DNA of 64,000 nt from an uncultured Lachnospiraceae bacterium (lineage in GTDB: Bacteria; Bacillota; Clostridia; Lachnospirales; Lachnospiraceae). Within the stretch, counting starts at the first letter, position 1. Each line of letters begins with the position of its first letter. Below are positions 8,195 to 17,266 of this stretch, one piece after another. The stretch is taken from positions 1 through 64,000 of the forward strand of contig CADCII010000002.1 of NCBI GenBank assembly GCA_902801515.1, written 5' to 3'. The notes under the pieces are model-generated. The model was not told where the DNA came from and ran no database searches. It saw only the letters and a program-made list of their open reading frames with translations. Both the position numbers and the translations under genes were made by a program.

Positions 8195-9349
8195 TCACTC
8201 CTCAGCCTCTTCTGCGATACCCTTCACAATCTCTTCCAGTGCCTCCAGAAGGATGTCATCCTCCTCCGGAAGCCGGACCGCGATACGGTAATAGCCCGTC
8301 CGCGGCATTCCCCGGTAATTGCTGCATCTGCGGATCAGTATGCCCTGCTGCAGCAGTTTTTCATACAGTTCGATATCGCTGTGCAGTAAAATGAAATCTG
8401 CTTCGCCTTTTACAGTCTTAAATCCTGTCTCCCCGAGGCGGCTTCGCAGTCTCTCCCGCTCCTGCCGGATCCGGCTGGTTGTATCCGGTATATATTTTTC
8501 ATCTTCAAGCGCAGCGCATCCTGCAGCCTGTGCAATGGTTGATACATTCCATTCCGGAAGATGTTCCCTCAGTCGGTCTGCTGTCTTTTCCTCTGCACAG
8601 ACAGCATAGCCAAGGCGAAGTCCGGGCATTGCGCAGAGTTTGGTGAATGCTCTCAGGATTACCAGGCTGCAGCCTGACTCAAGGAAACGTGAAGCGGAGC
8701 GCGCCCCCGCATTCTCAGTGAAAGCAATAAAACACTCATCCACTATGAGAAGACTGCCTGTTCTTATACATGCTTTGACGATCTCCTCCAGAAGGTGTTC
8801 TTCGATCATAGCCCCTGTGGGATTGCCGGGCTGGCACAGAACGACCATGTCCGGCTTCTCCTCAACAATCTTCTCCGGCGTATCCGGGGCGATGGAGAAA
8901 TCACTGTCATGCTCCATAAAAAGGAGTTTTGCTCCCGATGCTGAAAAGGCTCTCTCATAACCTGAAAACAGAGGTGTCTGCAGCATGACCGCATTCTTCA
9001 GACATGTCTTCGGATATGTGTTCGAACATACCTTTGAATATGCATGGGCAAGCGCCATGATCAGTTCAGAAGCGCCGTTTCCTGCCACGATCTGTGAGAT
9101 CTGCAGTGACTGAGTCCCCTGATAATGATTCTTCTCATGATCCAGAATCTTCTCCCTGAGCAGGCAGCTGTTAATATCCGGATAATATCCGCCAGGCTCA
9201 GCTGCATCGGACAGTACCTTCCGCACTCCTTCCGGCATTCCAAAGGGATTGGTATTCACGGAGAAGTCCAGCCTGATCTGATCCGGAGCCATCCCTCCCC
9301 CATGCTCTTCATCGGGAAGAGAGTATGTTTCATTCTCTAGATGGTACAT
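8195..9349 (-). CDS. cobD: L-threonine-O-3-phosphate decarboxylase (CobD)
   Basis: This 384-aa PLP enzyme of aminotransferase fold I makes (R)-1-aminopropan-2-ol phosphate, the linker between the corrin ring and the lower ligand. It shows FSVNTNPFG near residue 29, PGNPTGA, the DECF motif and the PLP-binding Lys237 in RAFTKLCAMPGLRLGYA. Its product is used by CbiB, encoded directly upstream. The stop is 2 nt before the chosen start of cobQ-cbiC, which indicates translational coupling. Confidence 0.93.
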   Translation of the reverse strand: MYHLENETYSLPDEEHGGGMAPDQIRLDFSVNTNPFGMPEGVRKVLSDAAEPGGYYPDINSCLLREKILDHEKNHYQGTQSLQISQIVAGNGASELIMALAHAYSKVCSNTYPKTCLKNAVMLQTPLFSGYERAFSASGAKLLFMEHDSDFSIAPDTPEKIVEEKPDMVVLCQPGNPTGAMIEEHLLEEIVKACIRTGSLLIVDECFIAFTENAGARSASRFLESGCSLVILRAFTKLCAMPGLRLGYAVCAEEKTADRLREHLPEWNVSTIAQAAGCAALEDEKYIPDTTSRIRQERERLRSRLGETGFKTVKGEADFILLHSDIELYEKLLQQGILIRRCSNYRGMPRTGYYRIAVRLPEEDDILLEALEEIVKGIAEEAEE

Positions 9350-9371
9350 ACCATTTATTTCCTCCCGCCCG

Positions 9372-10379
9372 TCACCTCAGCAGCAGATACAGTACTGACA
9401 CCCTCAGCAGCATTCCTGCAGCCATCGCAAGTCCCGATGTTACTGTCATCATCCGGTTTGCCCGTCTTATATCATCCGGAGTGATCTCCCTGACGGGATC
9501 TCCTATGACAGGCTTCTTTTTCAGCTTTCCAAAATAATATGCGTCTCCTGCCAACGCCACCTGCAGGCTTCCGGCGCAGGCGCTCTCTGTCTGCGCGCTG
9601 TTGGGGCTCTCATGCCTGAGGCGGTCGCGTCTCCAGATCCTCCAGGCTCCCTTCATATCCTCTCCGCACAGTCCTGCTGCCGCGATCCACAGCAGTGCCG
9701 CGATCCTGGCAGGAATGAAGTTCAGCACATCATCCAGTTTTGCGGCTGCTCTTCCGAAATGAAGATAGCGTTCATTTTTATAGCCGATCATGGAATCCAT
9801 GGTGTTGACGGCCTTGTAGGCCATCGCGGCTGCCGGTCCTCCGAGAAATAAAAAAAACAGCGGGGACACTGCGCCGTCGGTCGTATTCTCAGCCACCGTC
9901 TCAACCGCCGCCCGGATCACGGCTGCCTCATCCAGATTCTCCGTATCCCGTCCGACGATACGCGACAGCGCTCTCCTTGCGTCCGGAAGTCCCTTATTCA
10001 AAGCTGAGGCAACCTGCATGCTTTCCTTGCGAAGATCTCGCACCGCCAGAGTCGAATCACACAGAAGTGCTGCAAGGATCAGATAAATGAACCCTCCAGT
10101 ATTTTTGCCGGCAATCAGGGCTATGACAAGAATTCCTGCCGTCACCAGGACTGTGATGATGATCACCAGCACCGTCAGACAGGTCCCTCTGCTCTGTTTT
10201 CTTCGGTCCGGGTCAGACTTGCGATAGAGTTTATTTTCAAGAGCGCTGATCAGTTTTCCGATAAAACAGACCGGGTGAAACCGTCCGGCGGGATCGCCAA
10301 AGAGAAGGTCCAGAATGCAGCCTGCCAGAATGGCCAGTGTATCCAGAACTAAAATATGAGTCAGTAAGGTGCCGCTCAT
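9372..10379 (-). CDS. cbiB: Adenosylcobinamide-phosphate synthase CbiB
   Basis: This 335-aa membrane protein joins aminopropanol phosphate to adenosylcobyric acid. It has the family N terminus (LAILAGCILDLLFGDPAGRFHPVCFIG), a long hydrophobic region with about five membrane segments, and conserved AVETVAENTTDGAVSPLFF and YKAVNTMDSMIGYKN motifs. Its ATG follows the stop codon of the small CobU-like gene with no gap. Length is normal. Confidence 0.95.
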   Translation of the reverse strand: MSGTLLTHILVLDTLAILAGCILDLLFGDPAGRFHPVCFIGKLISALENKLYRKSDPDRRKQSRGTCLTVLVIIITVLVTAGILVIALIAGKNTGGFIYLILAALLCDSTLAVRDLRKESMQVASALNKGLPDARRALSRIVGRDTENLDEAAVIRAAVETVAENTTDGAVSPLFFLFLGGPAAAMAYKAVNTMDSMIGYKNERYLHFGRAAAKLDDVLNFIPARIAALLWIAAAGLCGEDMKGAWRIWRRDRLRHESPNSAQTESACAGSLQVALAGDAYYFGKLKKKPVIGDPVREITPDDIRRANRMMTVTSGLAMAAGMLLRVSVLYLLLR

Positions 10380-10778
10380 TTATTTGATCCTCTCTCCGAT
10401 CCCGCAGATCACCCGCCAGACTTCATCCGACAGCTGCGCAGCCAGGCACAGTGTTCTTCCGCAGATTTCCCTGAAATCCCTCTCTTTACGGTCCACAGGG
10501 ACAATCCCCATGCCGATTTCATTTGCACAGAGGATGATCCCAGGGTTCATCCCGGCAAGCTGTCTGAGCTGAACTTCCGGATCCAGTCCCTGCTCCATCT
10601 GCCTGCGGACAAGTTCCTGGTAATTAAAGACAGCGAGAATCCCGGAATACGCAGCAAGGTCCAACTGCTCAGGCCTCATGCATGTTTCCATATCCGCGAT
10701 CTCTCCTTCACAGATATTCCACTTCTGCATCAGGAATTCTCTTTTTCCCTGATATGCTCCTCCGATCACCAGTTTCAT
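10380..10778 (-). CDS. Short CobU-like nucleotide-binding protein
   Basis: This 132-aa protein has a P-loop (GGAYQGKRE, residues 5-13) and overall similarity to CobU, but lacks the usual SxSGKS form of the P-loop and is about 40 residues shorter than the full CobU encoded at 11545-12054. The ending AAQLSDEVWRVICGIGERIK matches the ending of that CobU (AAHSREVWEVVCGIPLRRK). ATG 10778 overlaps the stop of cobS by 4 nt; the longer upstream frame overlaps cobS and is unlikely. It may provide one of the two CobU activities (kinase or guanylyltransferase) or be a diverged paralogue. Confidence 0.8.
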   Translation of the reverse strand: MKLVIGGAYQGKREFLMQKWNICEGEIADMETCMRPEQLDLAAYSGILAVFNYQELVRRQMEQGLDPEVQLRQLAGMNPGIILCANEIGMGIVPVDRKERDFREICGRTLCLAAQLSDEVWRVICGIGERIK

Positions 10779-11548
10779 CTGATCCACCCCGCGGCTGCAA
10801 GCGCCCATGCTCCGGCAAGCTCTGCCATGCACAGATACCAGCCAGCCAGATCTCCCGTCACGCCGCCGAATTCTGCAAGCGCCATGTGTCTGTAGTAAAG
10901 AATGAGAATTCCCTCTGCTGCCAGCAGGATGCCCCCTGAAATGAGATCTGCCGCGAGCAGAACTGATGCGCAGGCGATAAGCTGCAGCGACAGTATGATG
11001 ACCTTCCCTCTTTCCGTTTTCCGGCCGACCATATCCGAGAGCATCCCTGAGCGTCTTGCCTTGGGAAGCAGTTCAGCCGTAAGGCCGCTGCAAATCCTGG
11101 AAAGTACCGGGATCAGGAGAGCCGTTGTAAGCACTTTGCGGGTCATGCTCCCGCACAGCAGTATCTCCAGTGCCGCGAAGGCGAGCAGAAGATACAGTGT
11201 CAGGCGGATGATCCCGAAGGCGCCGACGTGCGGATCTTTGAGAATCTCCAGTTTCTTCCCACGGTCTGAATAGGACGACCTGGCATCTGCCGTGTCGATC
11301 AGTCCGTCCAGATGGATCCCGCCGGTTACGATCACGGGAATTGCGATCAGCAGGCAGGCCTGTGCTGCCTCAGGGACCTTAAGCATCTCTGACAGCCGCA
11401 GCAGTCCCAGGCTGAGCAGACTGATCACGACACCTGCCAGCGGAAATGCACAGATTGCGTACCTTGTACTTTTCTCGTCCCAGCGAACATGCGGCATCGG
11501 GATTCTTGTATATGTCGAAAACATAATAATGATGGCACGCATCTTCAT
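10775..11548 (-). CDS. cobS: Adenosylcobinamide-GDP ribazoletransferase CobS
   Basis: This 257-aa membrane protein performs the last assembly step, joining adenosylcobinamide-GDP to alpha-ribazole (phosphate). It has the signature GGIHLDGLIDTADA (about 76-89) and DPHVGAFG, and six or so hydrophobic segments. ATGA overlaps link it to cobU upstream and to the small CobU-like gene downstream, so the nucleotide-loop steps are translated together. Confidence 0.95.
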   Translation of the reverse strand: MKMRAIIIMFSTYTRIPMPHVRWDEKSTRYAICAFPLAGVVISLLSLGLLRLSEMLKVPEAAQACLLIAIPVIVTGGIHLDGLIDTADARSSYSDRGKKLEILKDPHVGAFGIIRLTLYLLLAFAALEILLCGSMTRKVLTTALLIPVLSRICSGLTAELLPKARRSGMLSDMVGRKTERGKVIILSLQLIACASVLLAADLISGGILLAAEGILILYYRHMALAEFGGVTGDLAGWYLCMAELAGAWALAAAGWIR

Positions 11549-12054
11549 TTCCTCCGCAGCGGTATCCCGCAGACGACTTCCCAGACCTCCCGGGAATGAG
11601 CTGCCGCAAAGCAGTTCAGCCGTCCGAGTTCTCTCAGATACTGCCTCGTTTCATAGCCGTAGTCTTCGCCGTCCGAGAACACTTCATCGGTCACAACGAC
11701 AAGAAGAGAACACGCCTCATCCAGAAGGAGCAGATCTTTCCCGATCTCATCTGCAGCATTCTCCCTGCAGCCACCGTCCGCAAACATCTCATTTGCCACG
11801 AGATTGCCAAGGTCCTCCAGAAGCACTGCCCCGCCGCACGAAGATACAGCATCACTGATGTGCGCAGGGCATTCCACAGTTGTGAAGCCGGCGCCCTCGC
11901 GCATCTTCTGGTGTCTGGCGATACGCTCTTGTGCCTCTTCTCCGGCAGACCTCATCGTGGCAAGGTAGGTCCTGCCCTCTGAAGAGAGCTCTGTGAGAAG
12001 TCTCTCAGCAAATGCCGACTTGCCGCTGGCGCTGCCGCCTGTGACCAGGATCAT
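11545..12054 (-). CDS. cobU: Adenosylcobinamide kinase/guanylyltransferase CobU
   Basis: This 169-aa bifunctional enzyme phosphorylates adenosylcobinamide and transfers GMP to it. It has the P-loop GGSASGKS (residues 6-13), the RIARHQKMR motif with the conserved His used in GMP transfer, an LLEDLGNLVANE segment and the VTDEV motif. Length is normal for CobU. Both ends overlap neighbours by ATGA (cobT upstream, cobS downstream). Confidence 0.95.
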   Translation of the reverse strand: MILVTGGSASGKSAFAERLLTELSSEGRTYLATMRSAGEEAQERIARHQKMREGAGFTTVECPAHISDAVSSCGGAVLLEDLGNLVANEMFADGGCRENAADEIGKDLLLLDEACSLLVVVTDEVFSDGEDYGYETRQYLRELGRLNCFAAAHSREVWEVVCGIPLRRK

Positions 12055-13154
12055 TTCGCGTCATACCTCCGGTAAGGTTCCATGTTCAGTCCTGAAAAAT
12101 GAATCCCGTCCCTGTATACGGAGAGGGCCATTTCCAGAAGCGGTACAAGCATTACTGCCCCCGTCCCTTCTCCAAGCGCAAGGTCTGCGCTGATCACCGG
12201 ACTCTTTCCCAGCGCTTCCAGCAGATAAGGCATCGCCGGCTCTTTGCCGACATGGCTTGCCACCATATAGCGGGACACTCCGGGGATCAGCATTGACGCC
12301 GTCAGGGCTGCAGCTGCAGAGATGGCTCCGTCAATGATCACAGGGATCCTGTGGCATGCAGCTCCGATGTACAGGCCGCACATCGCCGCCATGTCAAGGC
12401 CGCCAAGGCGCGACAGCGCTCTGAGCACTTCATCCCTGGTCATGGCCGGCTCCTCATCTCTGGACCTTGCAGCCTCCTGGCTGAATCCATACTTGTCGAT
12501 TCCCTGTGCGATCACCTGACGCTTGCGCATGAGTCCTGCGTCATCAAGCCCGGCTCCCCTTCCGCAGACCTTGTCCACCGGAAGATCCAGCAGCACGGAG
12601 GCAAGGGCGGCCCCGGTCGTTGTATTTCCGATTCCCATCTCTCCTGCTGCCAGAAGGCGGACTCCGCGCCCGGCAGCTTCCGCAGCAAGATCATACCCGA
12701 ACTGCATCGTCTGCACGGTCTCGCTTCTGCTCATAGAAGGCTCTGTCAGGAAATCACTTGTCCCCTTCCGCACTTTGCAGGTCCGGATCCCGTCAACGTC
12801 TTCGATCATCCCGACGTCCACCGGACAGACCTCAACTCCTGCCCTGCGTGCCATGAGGCAGACCGCAGACTGTCCCTTCACCATGCTGCGCGCAACAGCG
12901 GCTGTGACAGAGGCATCAGTCTGCGTGACACCTTCATTTACAATCCCGTTATCCGCACAGAATACATACAGCGCAGCAGGAGAGAGTTCAACATCGGCAG
13001 ACCCCTGCATCCCTGCAATGTCCGCAATGATCTTCTCCAGGTCTCCGAGGCCGTCCAGCGGCTTGGCGATGGAATCCCATCTTGCCCGGGCTTCCTCTGA
13101 AGCGCTCCTGTCCCAGGGTGCGATCTGGTCTTTCCATATTTTCAGTCGTTCCAT
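12051..13154 (-). CDS. cobT: Nicotinate-nucleotide-dimethylbenzimidazole phosphoribosyltransferase CobT
   Basis: This 367-aa enzyme activates the lower-ligand base to alpha-ribazole phosphate. It has LDGLGDLEKI near the N terminus, the FCADNGIVNEGVTQ motif, GEMGIGNTTTGAA and the C-terminal EGTGAV segment with the catalytic Glu. ATG 13154 follows GGAAAGGA by 7 nt and overlaps cbiA by 13 nt; a longer frame starting at 13220 lies wholly inside cbiA and is unlikely. No bluB or bza genes for base synthesis are nearby. Confidence 0.95.
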   Translation of the reverse strand: MERLKIWKDQIAPWDRSASEEARARWDSIAKPLDGLGDLEKIIADIAGMQGSADVELSPAALYVFCADNGIVNEGVTQTDASVTAAVARSMVKGQSAVCLMARRAGVEVCPVDVGMIEDVDGIRTCKVRKGTSDFLTEPSMSRSETVQTMQFGYDLAAEAAGRGVRLLAAGEMGIGNTTTGAALASVLLDLPVDKVCGRGAGLDDAGLMRKRQVIAQGIDKYGFSQEAARSRDEEPAMTRDEVLRALSRLGGLDMAAMCGLYIGAACHRIPVIIDGAISAAAALTASMLIPGVSRYMVASHVGKEPAMPYLLEALGKSPVISADLALGEGTGAVMLVPLLEMALSVYRDGIHFSGLNMEPYRRYDAK

Positions 13155-14533
13155 AGATTCTGTCCTTTCCTGCAGGCATTTACAAAGCCGCGTACTGCTT
13201 CCGGACCTGAGGGCAGCCACAGATGTGTGAATCCCGCATACAGCGAATCATTTACCATGCCTCCGCGCCAGCTTCTCCTGCCGTCCGGTTTCCCGCACAG
13301 GACATCCTGCCTGTGCGAATCAGATACATAATAGTGGAACTCATGCCCTCTGCACGAAGTTCCCTCTTTTCCGAAAACACCATCCCTGAGAGTCGTCATG
13401 GTGACATAGCCAAACTGTCTCTGAAATCCTGCGAAATGACATTTCGCAGGGATAACGCCTGCCATTGGATATCTGTTTCCGTCTGCGTCCGTCAGCTCTT
13501 CATGAAGGCAGAGGTATCCCCCGCATTCTGCGATCGTCGGAAGTCCGGCAAGGACGGCTTTTCTCACCGACTCAAGCATCGGCCTGTTTTCCGACAGCTG
13601 CCTTGCATACAGTTCCGGATATCCACCGGGAAGGATCAGACCGTCGCAGTCAGGTAGCCTTGCGTCCCTGAGCGGGCTGAAGGGAATGATCCTGCAGCCC
13701 AGGCGCTCCAGGTATTCGGTGTTCTCAGTATAATAGAAACAGAAAGCGGCGTCTCTTGCAAGCGCAATCCGGGGAGATACTGAATCACCGGTCTGTTCTT
13801 CGATCTTTTCCGCTCTCAACGGATCATCCGTCTGTTCTTCGATATCCTCCGCTGTCTTTGCCAGAGAAATGACCGCTTCCATATCTATGGTCTGTGCGAG
13901 TCTGTCTGCCAGCGCGTCAATTTCTTTCTGGAAATCATTCCTCTCTCCGGGGAGTGTCAGTCCCAGATGCCTGCTCTCGAAACGGTGACTGTCATCCCTC
14001 TTCAGATAACCGCAGGGCTTTACTCCCATCGCGGCAGCCTCAGACGCCAGGTTCTCGTACAGCATGGATGACAGACGGTTGAAGATAACGCCTGCTATCC
14101 ATCTGCCTTCTTCACGGTAGTTCAGGAATCCCTGTAGCTCCGCCAGCACGGATGAGGACCGTCCTGCCGCATCCAGAACCAGCAGTACCGGCGTATGCGT
14201 CAGACCGGCGATCTCTGCGCAGCTTGTGTGCGTCGTCATCCCCAGTCCGTCATAGTATCCCATCACGCCTTCTATAACGGCGATATCACCGTCCCGGGAA
14301 CCCCTGCACAGATTCTCCCGCAGCTGACTCTCACTGCTGAAAAAACTGTCCAGATTGCGGCTGTTTATTCCCAGCACTTCCCGGTGATAGAGCGGATCGA
14401 TATAGTCGGGACCGCATTTGAACGAAGACGGGCGCAGGCCTTTCCTCTGCAGGAGCCGCAAAAGGCCGCAGGTGATGGTCGTCTTTCCGCAGCCGCTTCC
14501 CGATCCTGCGATCATCAGTCTTGGAAGTATCAT
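13142..14533 (-). CDS. cbiA: Cobyrinate a,c-diamide synthase CbiA
   Basis: This 463-aa enzyme amidates the a and c side chains of (cobalt-)cobyrinate with glutamine and ATP. It has an N-terminal dethiobiotin-synthetase-like domain with P-loop GSGSGCGKTT (residues 8-17) and a C-terminal class I glutaminase-like domain with the nucleophile Cys in IAECGGYLCL and His in GHEFHYY. A Glu/Thr-rich repeat (EEQTDD...EEQTGD) sits in the interdomain linker. ATG 14533 overlaps the stop of the cbiJ-E-T gene by ATGA. Confidence 0.95.
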   Translation of the reverse strand: MILPRLMIAGSGSGCGKTTITCGLLRLLQRKGLRPSSFKCGPDYIDPLYHREVLGINSRNLDSFFSSESQLRENLCRGSRDGDIAVIEGVMGYYDGLGMTTHTSCAEIAGLTHTPVLLVLDAAGRSSSVLAELQGFLNYREEGRWIAGVIFNRLSSMLYENLASEAAAMGVKPCGYLKRDDSHRFESRHLGLTLPGERNDFQKEIDALADRLAQTIDMEAVISLAKTAEDIEEQTDDPLRAEKIEEQTGDSVSPRIALARDAAFCFYYTENTEYLERLGCRIIPFSPLRDARLPDCDGLILPGGYPELYARQLSENRPMLESVRKAVLAGLPTIAECGGYLCLHEELTDADGNRYPMAGVIPAKCHFAGFQRQFGYVTMTTLRDGVFGKEGTSCRGHEFHYYVSDSHRQDVLCGKPDGRRSWRGGMVNDSLYAGFTHLWLPSGPEAVRGFVNACRKGQNLWND

Positions 14534-16533
14534 GTATCCTTCTCCATGGAAATGACCCAGACGGGGTTCTGTGCGTTCATCATATGATACTCTCCCCTCC
14601 GGATGATCCGTGTTGCCGCGACCTGCGTATATTCCGCCCTGAGACACAGTGATTCTGCTGCTCTCAGGGTCTCCTGAAGAGTCTCCAGGGTTGCGGCAGT
14701 CACCACGATGCGAACTTTCGGATTCTTCTCAAGCACACATTCCAGCACTGCCATAAGTTTTCCGCCGCTTCCTCCGATCATGACTGCGTCCGGCGCAGGC
14801 AGGTCTTTGAGGGCTTCTGGTGCTTCTCCCGGAACGATCTGCAGATTGCGGCAGAGAAACTTCTTTGCGTTTTCCTCAATCAGAGGCAGGGCGTTTTCAT
14901 TTCTCTCGATCGCATAGACTCTCCCGCGCTTTGCTGCTATTGAGGCCTCCACGGATATGCTCCCAGTCCCGGCGCCTATGTCATAGACGATGCCGCACGG
15001 ACCTATGGCAAGGTGGCTCATGCAGACTGCACGGACCTCACTCTTGGTCATGGGAATTTCTCCCCGGATGAACTCCTCATCTTCAATCCCGAAACTGCGA
15101 AGGCATCTTCCCGTCCGGTGCGGCAGCACCATCAGGATCGAGAGCGGCTCTCCTGCCTGCCTGAGCAGATTCTGTACAGTGCCATGGAGCACATTTTCAT
15201 CCGCACATCCAAGCCTCTGGCCGATCCAGGCTTCCGAAGAACCGAAGCCCAGTCTGACCAGATCTTCGAGCACATCTTCAAAGCCATCTGCTCCGAGCAG
15301 GACCGTCTTTTCCCCGGAGGCAAGTGCTGAATAACAGTTCTGCTGTTTTCCGTGAAGGCTGAAGATCGCGGCATCCTCCCAGCTGATCCCGGTCTTCGCG
15401 GAAAGTGCCGACAGTGACGATATACCCGGAAGGATGGTGACACTGACAGGCAGGCCTTCCAGGGCTTTCATCCACCCGGAAGTCCCGCTGTAGAATCCAC
15501 TGTCTCCGGAAACCAGAAGCGCGATTCTCTTCTCCGGTGAAGTCTCAATGATCTTCCGGATTTCTTCTGCCCGGTATTCTGCGATGCAGCGGACGGATCC
15601 AACATCATGCTGTCCATCGCGCAGGCTATCACGCAGACCATTGCGCAGTTCAGCTGCAGCATCGGTCCAGCGCTTTGCTCCGATCACCAGCTGCGCTTTA
15701 TCCAGAGCCTTACACGCTTCCAGGGTCATGCCAGCGCGGATGCCCATTCCGCATCCGATGACAGTGACATCCTTCACGGGTGATTCATTTTTGATGATCT
15801 TCTGCGCTTCTTCCATCGTGATCCCGTTTTCCTCCGCAGGTCTCCTTATCACTATGCTCACAGCCCCCGAGCGGGCAGCTGCCCTGATCTTCTCTTCATA
15901 TCCGCCTTGCCTGCCCGACTCTTTCGTCACCAGCACCCGGATTCCGTATTCACTCATGAGACGAAGATTCTCTTCCTCACTGTAAGGGCCGACCCCGGCG
16001 ATGACATGCTCCGGGCGGATCCCCGCCTCTATGGCGAGTGACCGGTTCGCCTCTCCGGGAAGAATGCGGGCGTATATACCGGGATTCTCCGTCGCTGCCC
16101 TGGCAAATGCCTGAAGTTCCTTGCTTCCTGTGGTCAGCAGTACCGGCACCTGGGCAAAACGCTCCCGCAGGATCTTTGCAGCTTCATCCGCTGATAAAGC
16201 CTCAATGTCACCCCTGACGGACGATTCATTTCGCAGGATCCTCACACAGCGAAGTCTGCATCTTAGACACGCACTTCGAATATTCCGTGATACTTCCACC
16301 GCATATGGGTGAGTGGCATCCAGTACAAGAGCAGGTTCAAGTCTGGCAAACTCTGCCATCATTTCTTCTGCCTGAAGGCGTCCGACATAAACCGTCACAG
16401 GCAGCTGTCTCAGGAATTCCTCTCCGGTATCCGTCGCGACATATACGTGACAGTCCCATCCTTCCCGGGCGCACAGTCTGGCCAGTTCCCTGCCTTCCAC
16501 AGTTCCGCCGAACAGCACGATTCGCTCAGCCAT
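14530..16533 (-). CDS. cbiJ-cbiE-cbiT: CbiJ-CbiE-CbiT triple fusion
   Basis: This 667-aa protein holds three corrin-ring enzymes. Residues 1-about 250 are (cobalt-)precorrin-6A reductase (N-terminal VLFGGTVEGRELA and ATHPYAVEVSRN). Residues about 255-455 are the CbiE-type C5-methyltransferase (VTVIGCGMGIRAGMT, LVSGDSGFYSGTSG). Residues about 465-655 are the CbiT-type C15-methyltransferase/decarboxylase with the SAM motif DIGAGTGSISVEA. CbiE-CbiT fusions (CobL) are common; adding CbiJ puts three consecutive steps in one chain. The gene overlaps cbiH by 8 nt and cbiA by 4 nt. Confidence 0.93.
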   Translation of the reverse strand: MAERIVLFGGTVEGRELARLCAREGWDCHVYVATDTGEEFLRQLPVTVYVGRLQAEEMMAEFARLEPALVLDATHPYAVEVSRNIRSACLRCRLRCVRILRNESSVRGDIEALSADEAAKILRERFAQVPVLLTTGSKELQAFARAATENPGIYARILPGEANRSLAIEAGIRPEHVIAGVGPYSEEENLRLMSEYGIRVLVTKESGRQGGYEEKIRAAARSGAVSIVIRRPAEENGITMEEAQKIIKNESPVKDVTVIGCGMGIRAGMTLEACKALDKAQLVIGAKRWTDAAAELRNGLRDSLRDGQHDVGSVRCIAEYRAEEIRKIIETSPEKRIALLVSGDSGFYSGTSGWMKALEGLPVSVTILPGISSLSALSAKTGISWEDAAIFSLHGKQQNCYSALASGEKTVLLGADGFEDVLEDLVRLGFGSSEAWIGQRLGCADENVLHGTVQNLLRQAGEPLSILMVLPHRTGRCLRSFGIEDEEFIRGEIPMTKSEVRAVCMSHLAIGPCGIVYDIGAGTGSISVEASIAAKRGRVYAIERNENALPLIEENAKKFLCRNLQIVPGEAPEALKDLPAPDAVMIGGSGGKLMAVLECVLEKNPKVRIVVTAATLETLQETLRAAESLCLRAEYTQVAATRIIRRGEYHMMNAQNPVWVISMEKDT

Positions 16534-17266
16534 ACTTCTTCAGATAGCCCCTTTCTGTCACCAGATAATTCCCGATCCGTCTTGTTCCGGAATTGCCGAT
16601 CAGCACCACGGACTGCATATCCGTCTCCGCATCCGGCAGTTCCCTCAGAGTCAGGATCCGTGTACTCTCACCCTCACGTCCGATTCTGTCCGCGATTCCA
16701 CAGGGTGTATCGCCGCCTCGAACCTGAAGAAGGAGATCAGCCGCCCTGCGAAGATGATCCTTCCTGCCTCTGCTGGATGGATTGTACAGTGCGATGCAGA
16801 AGTCTGCTTCTCCAGCTGCCAGGAGCCTCTTCTCGATCAGTTCCCACGGGGTAAGGAGATCGCTCAGGCTGACAAATGCAAGGTCATGTCCAAGCGGTGC
16901 CCCAAGCAGGGCAGCCCCCGCCAGGGCAGCTGTCACGCCTGCAACCACTTCAACATCGATCTCATCTGTCTTGCCTCGTCTCTCAAGAACCTCCAGCAAC
17001 AGTCCCGCCATCCCATAAACGCCAGCGTCCCCGCTGCAGATCAGCGCCACGTTCTTTCCGCTCTCTGCAAGGCTTACAGCCTCTTCGCACCGCTTCACCT
17101 CGCCTCTCATCCCGGTCTCAACATATTCCTTGTCCGGAAAGAACGGCTTCATCAGTGCGTTATAACCGCTGTATCCTACGATCACATCCGCAGACTGCAT
17201 TGCTTCCTGCGCCTCTATGGTCATATGCCTGCGGTCTCCGGGACCGAATCCGACAATCCAGATCAT
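16526..17266 (-). CDS. cbiH: Precorrin-3B C17-methyltransferase CbiH/CobJ
   Basis: This 246-aa SAM-dependent enzyme methylates C17 and drives ring contraction. It has the tetrapyrrole-methylase fold with GFGPGDRRHMT at the N terminus, ICSGDAGVYGMAGL and VVAGVTAALAGAALLGAPLGHD. ATG 17266 was chosen because GGAG lies 6 nt ahead and the start overlaps the cbiG stop by ATGA; ATG 17278 gives four more residues. It precedes the CbiJ-E-T fusion in the operon. Confidence 0.94.
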   Translation of the reverse strand: MIWIVGFGPGDRRHMTIEAQEAMQSADVIVGYSGYNALMKPFFPDKEYVETGMRGEVKRCEEAVSLAESGKNVALICSGDAGVYGMAGLLLEVLERRGKTDEIDVEVVAGVTAALAGAALLGAPLGHDLAFVSLSDLLTPWELIEKRLLAAGEADFCIALYNPSSRGRKDHLRRAADLLLQVRGGDTPCGIADRIGREGESTRILTLRELPDAETDMQSVVLIGNSGTRRIGNYLVTERGYLKKYG

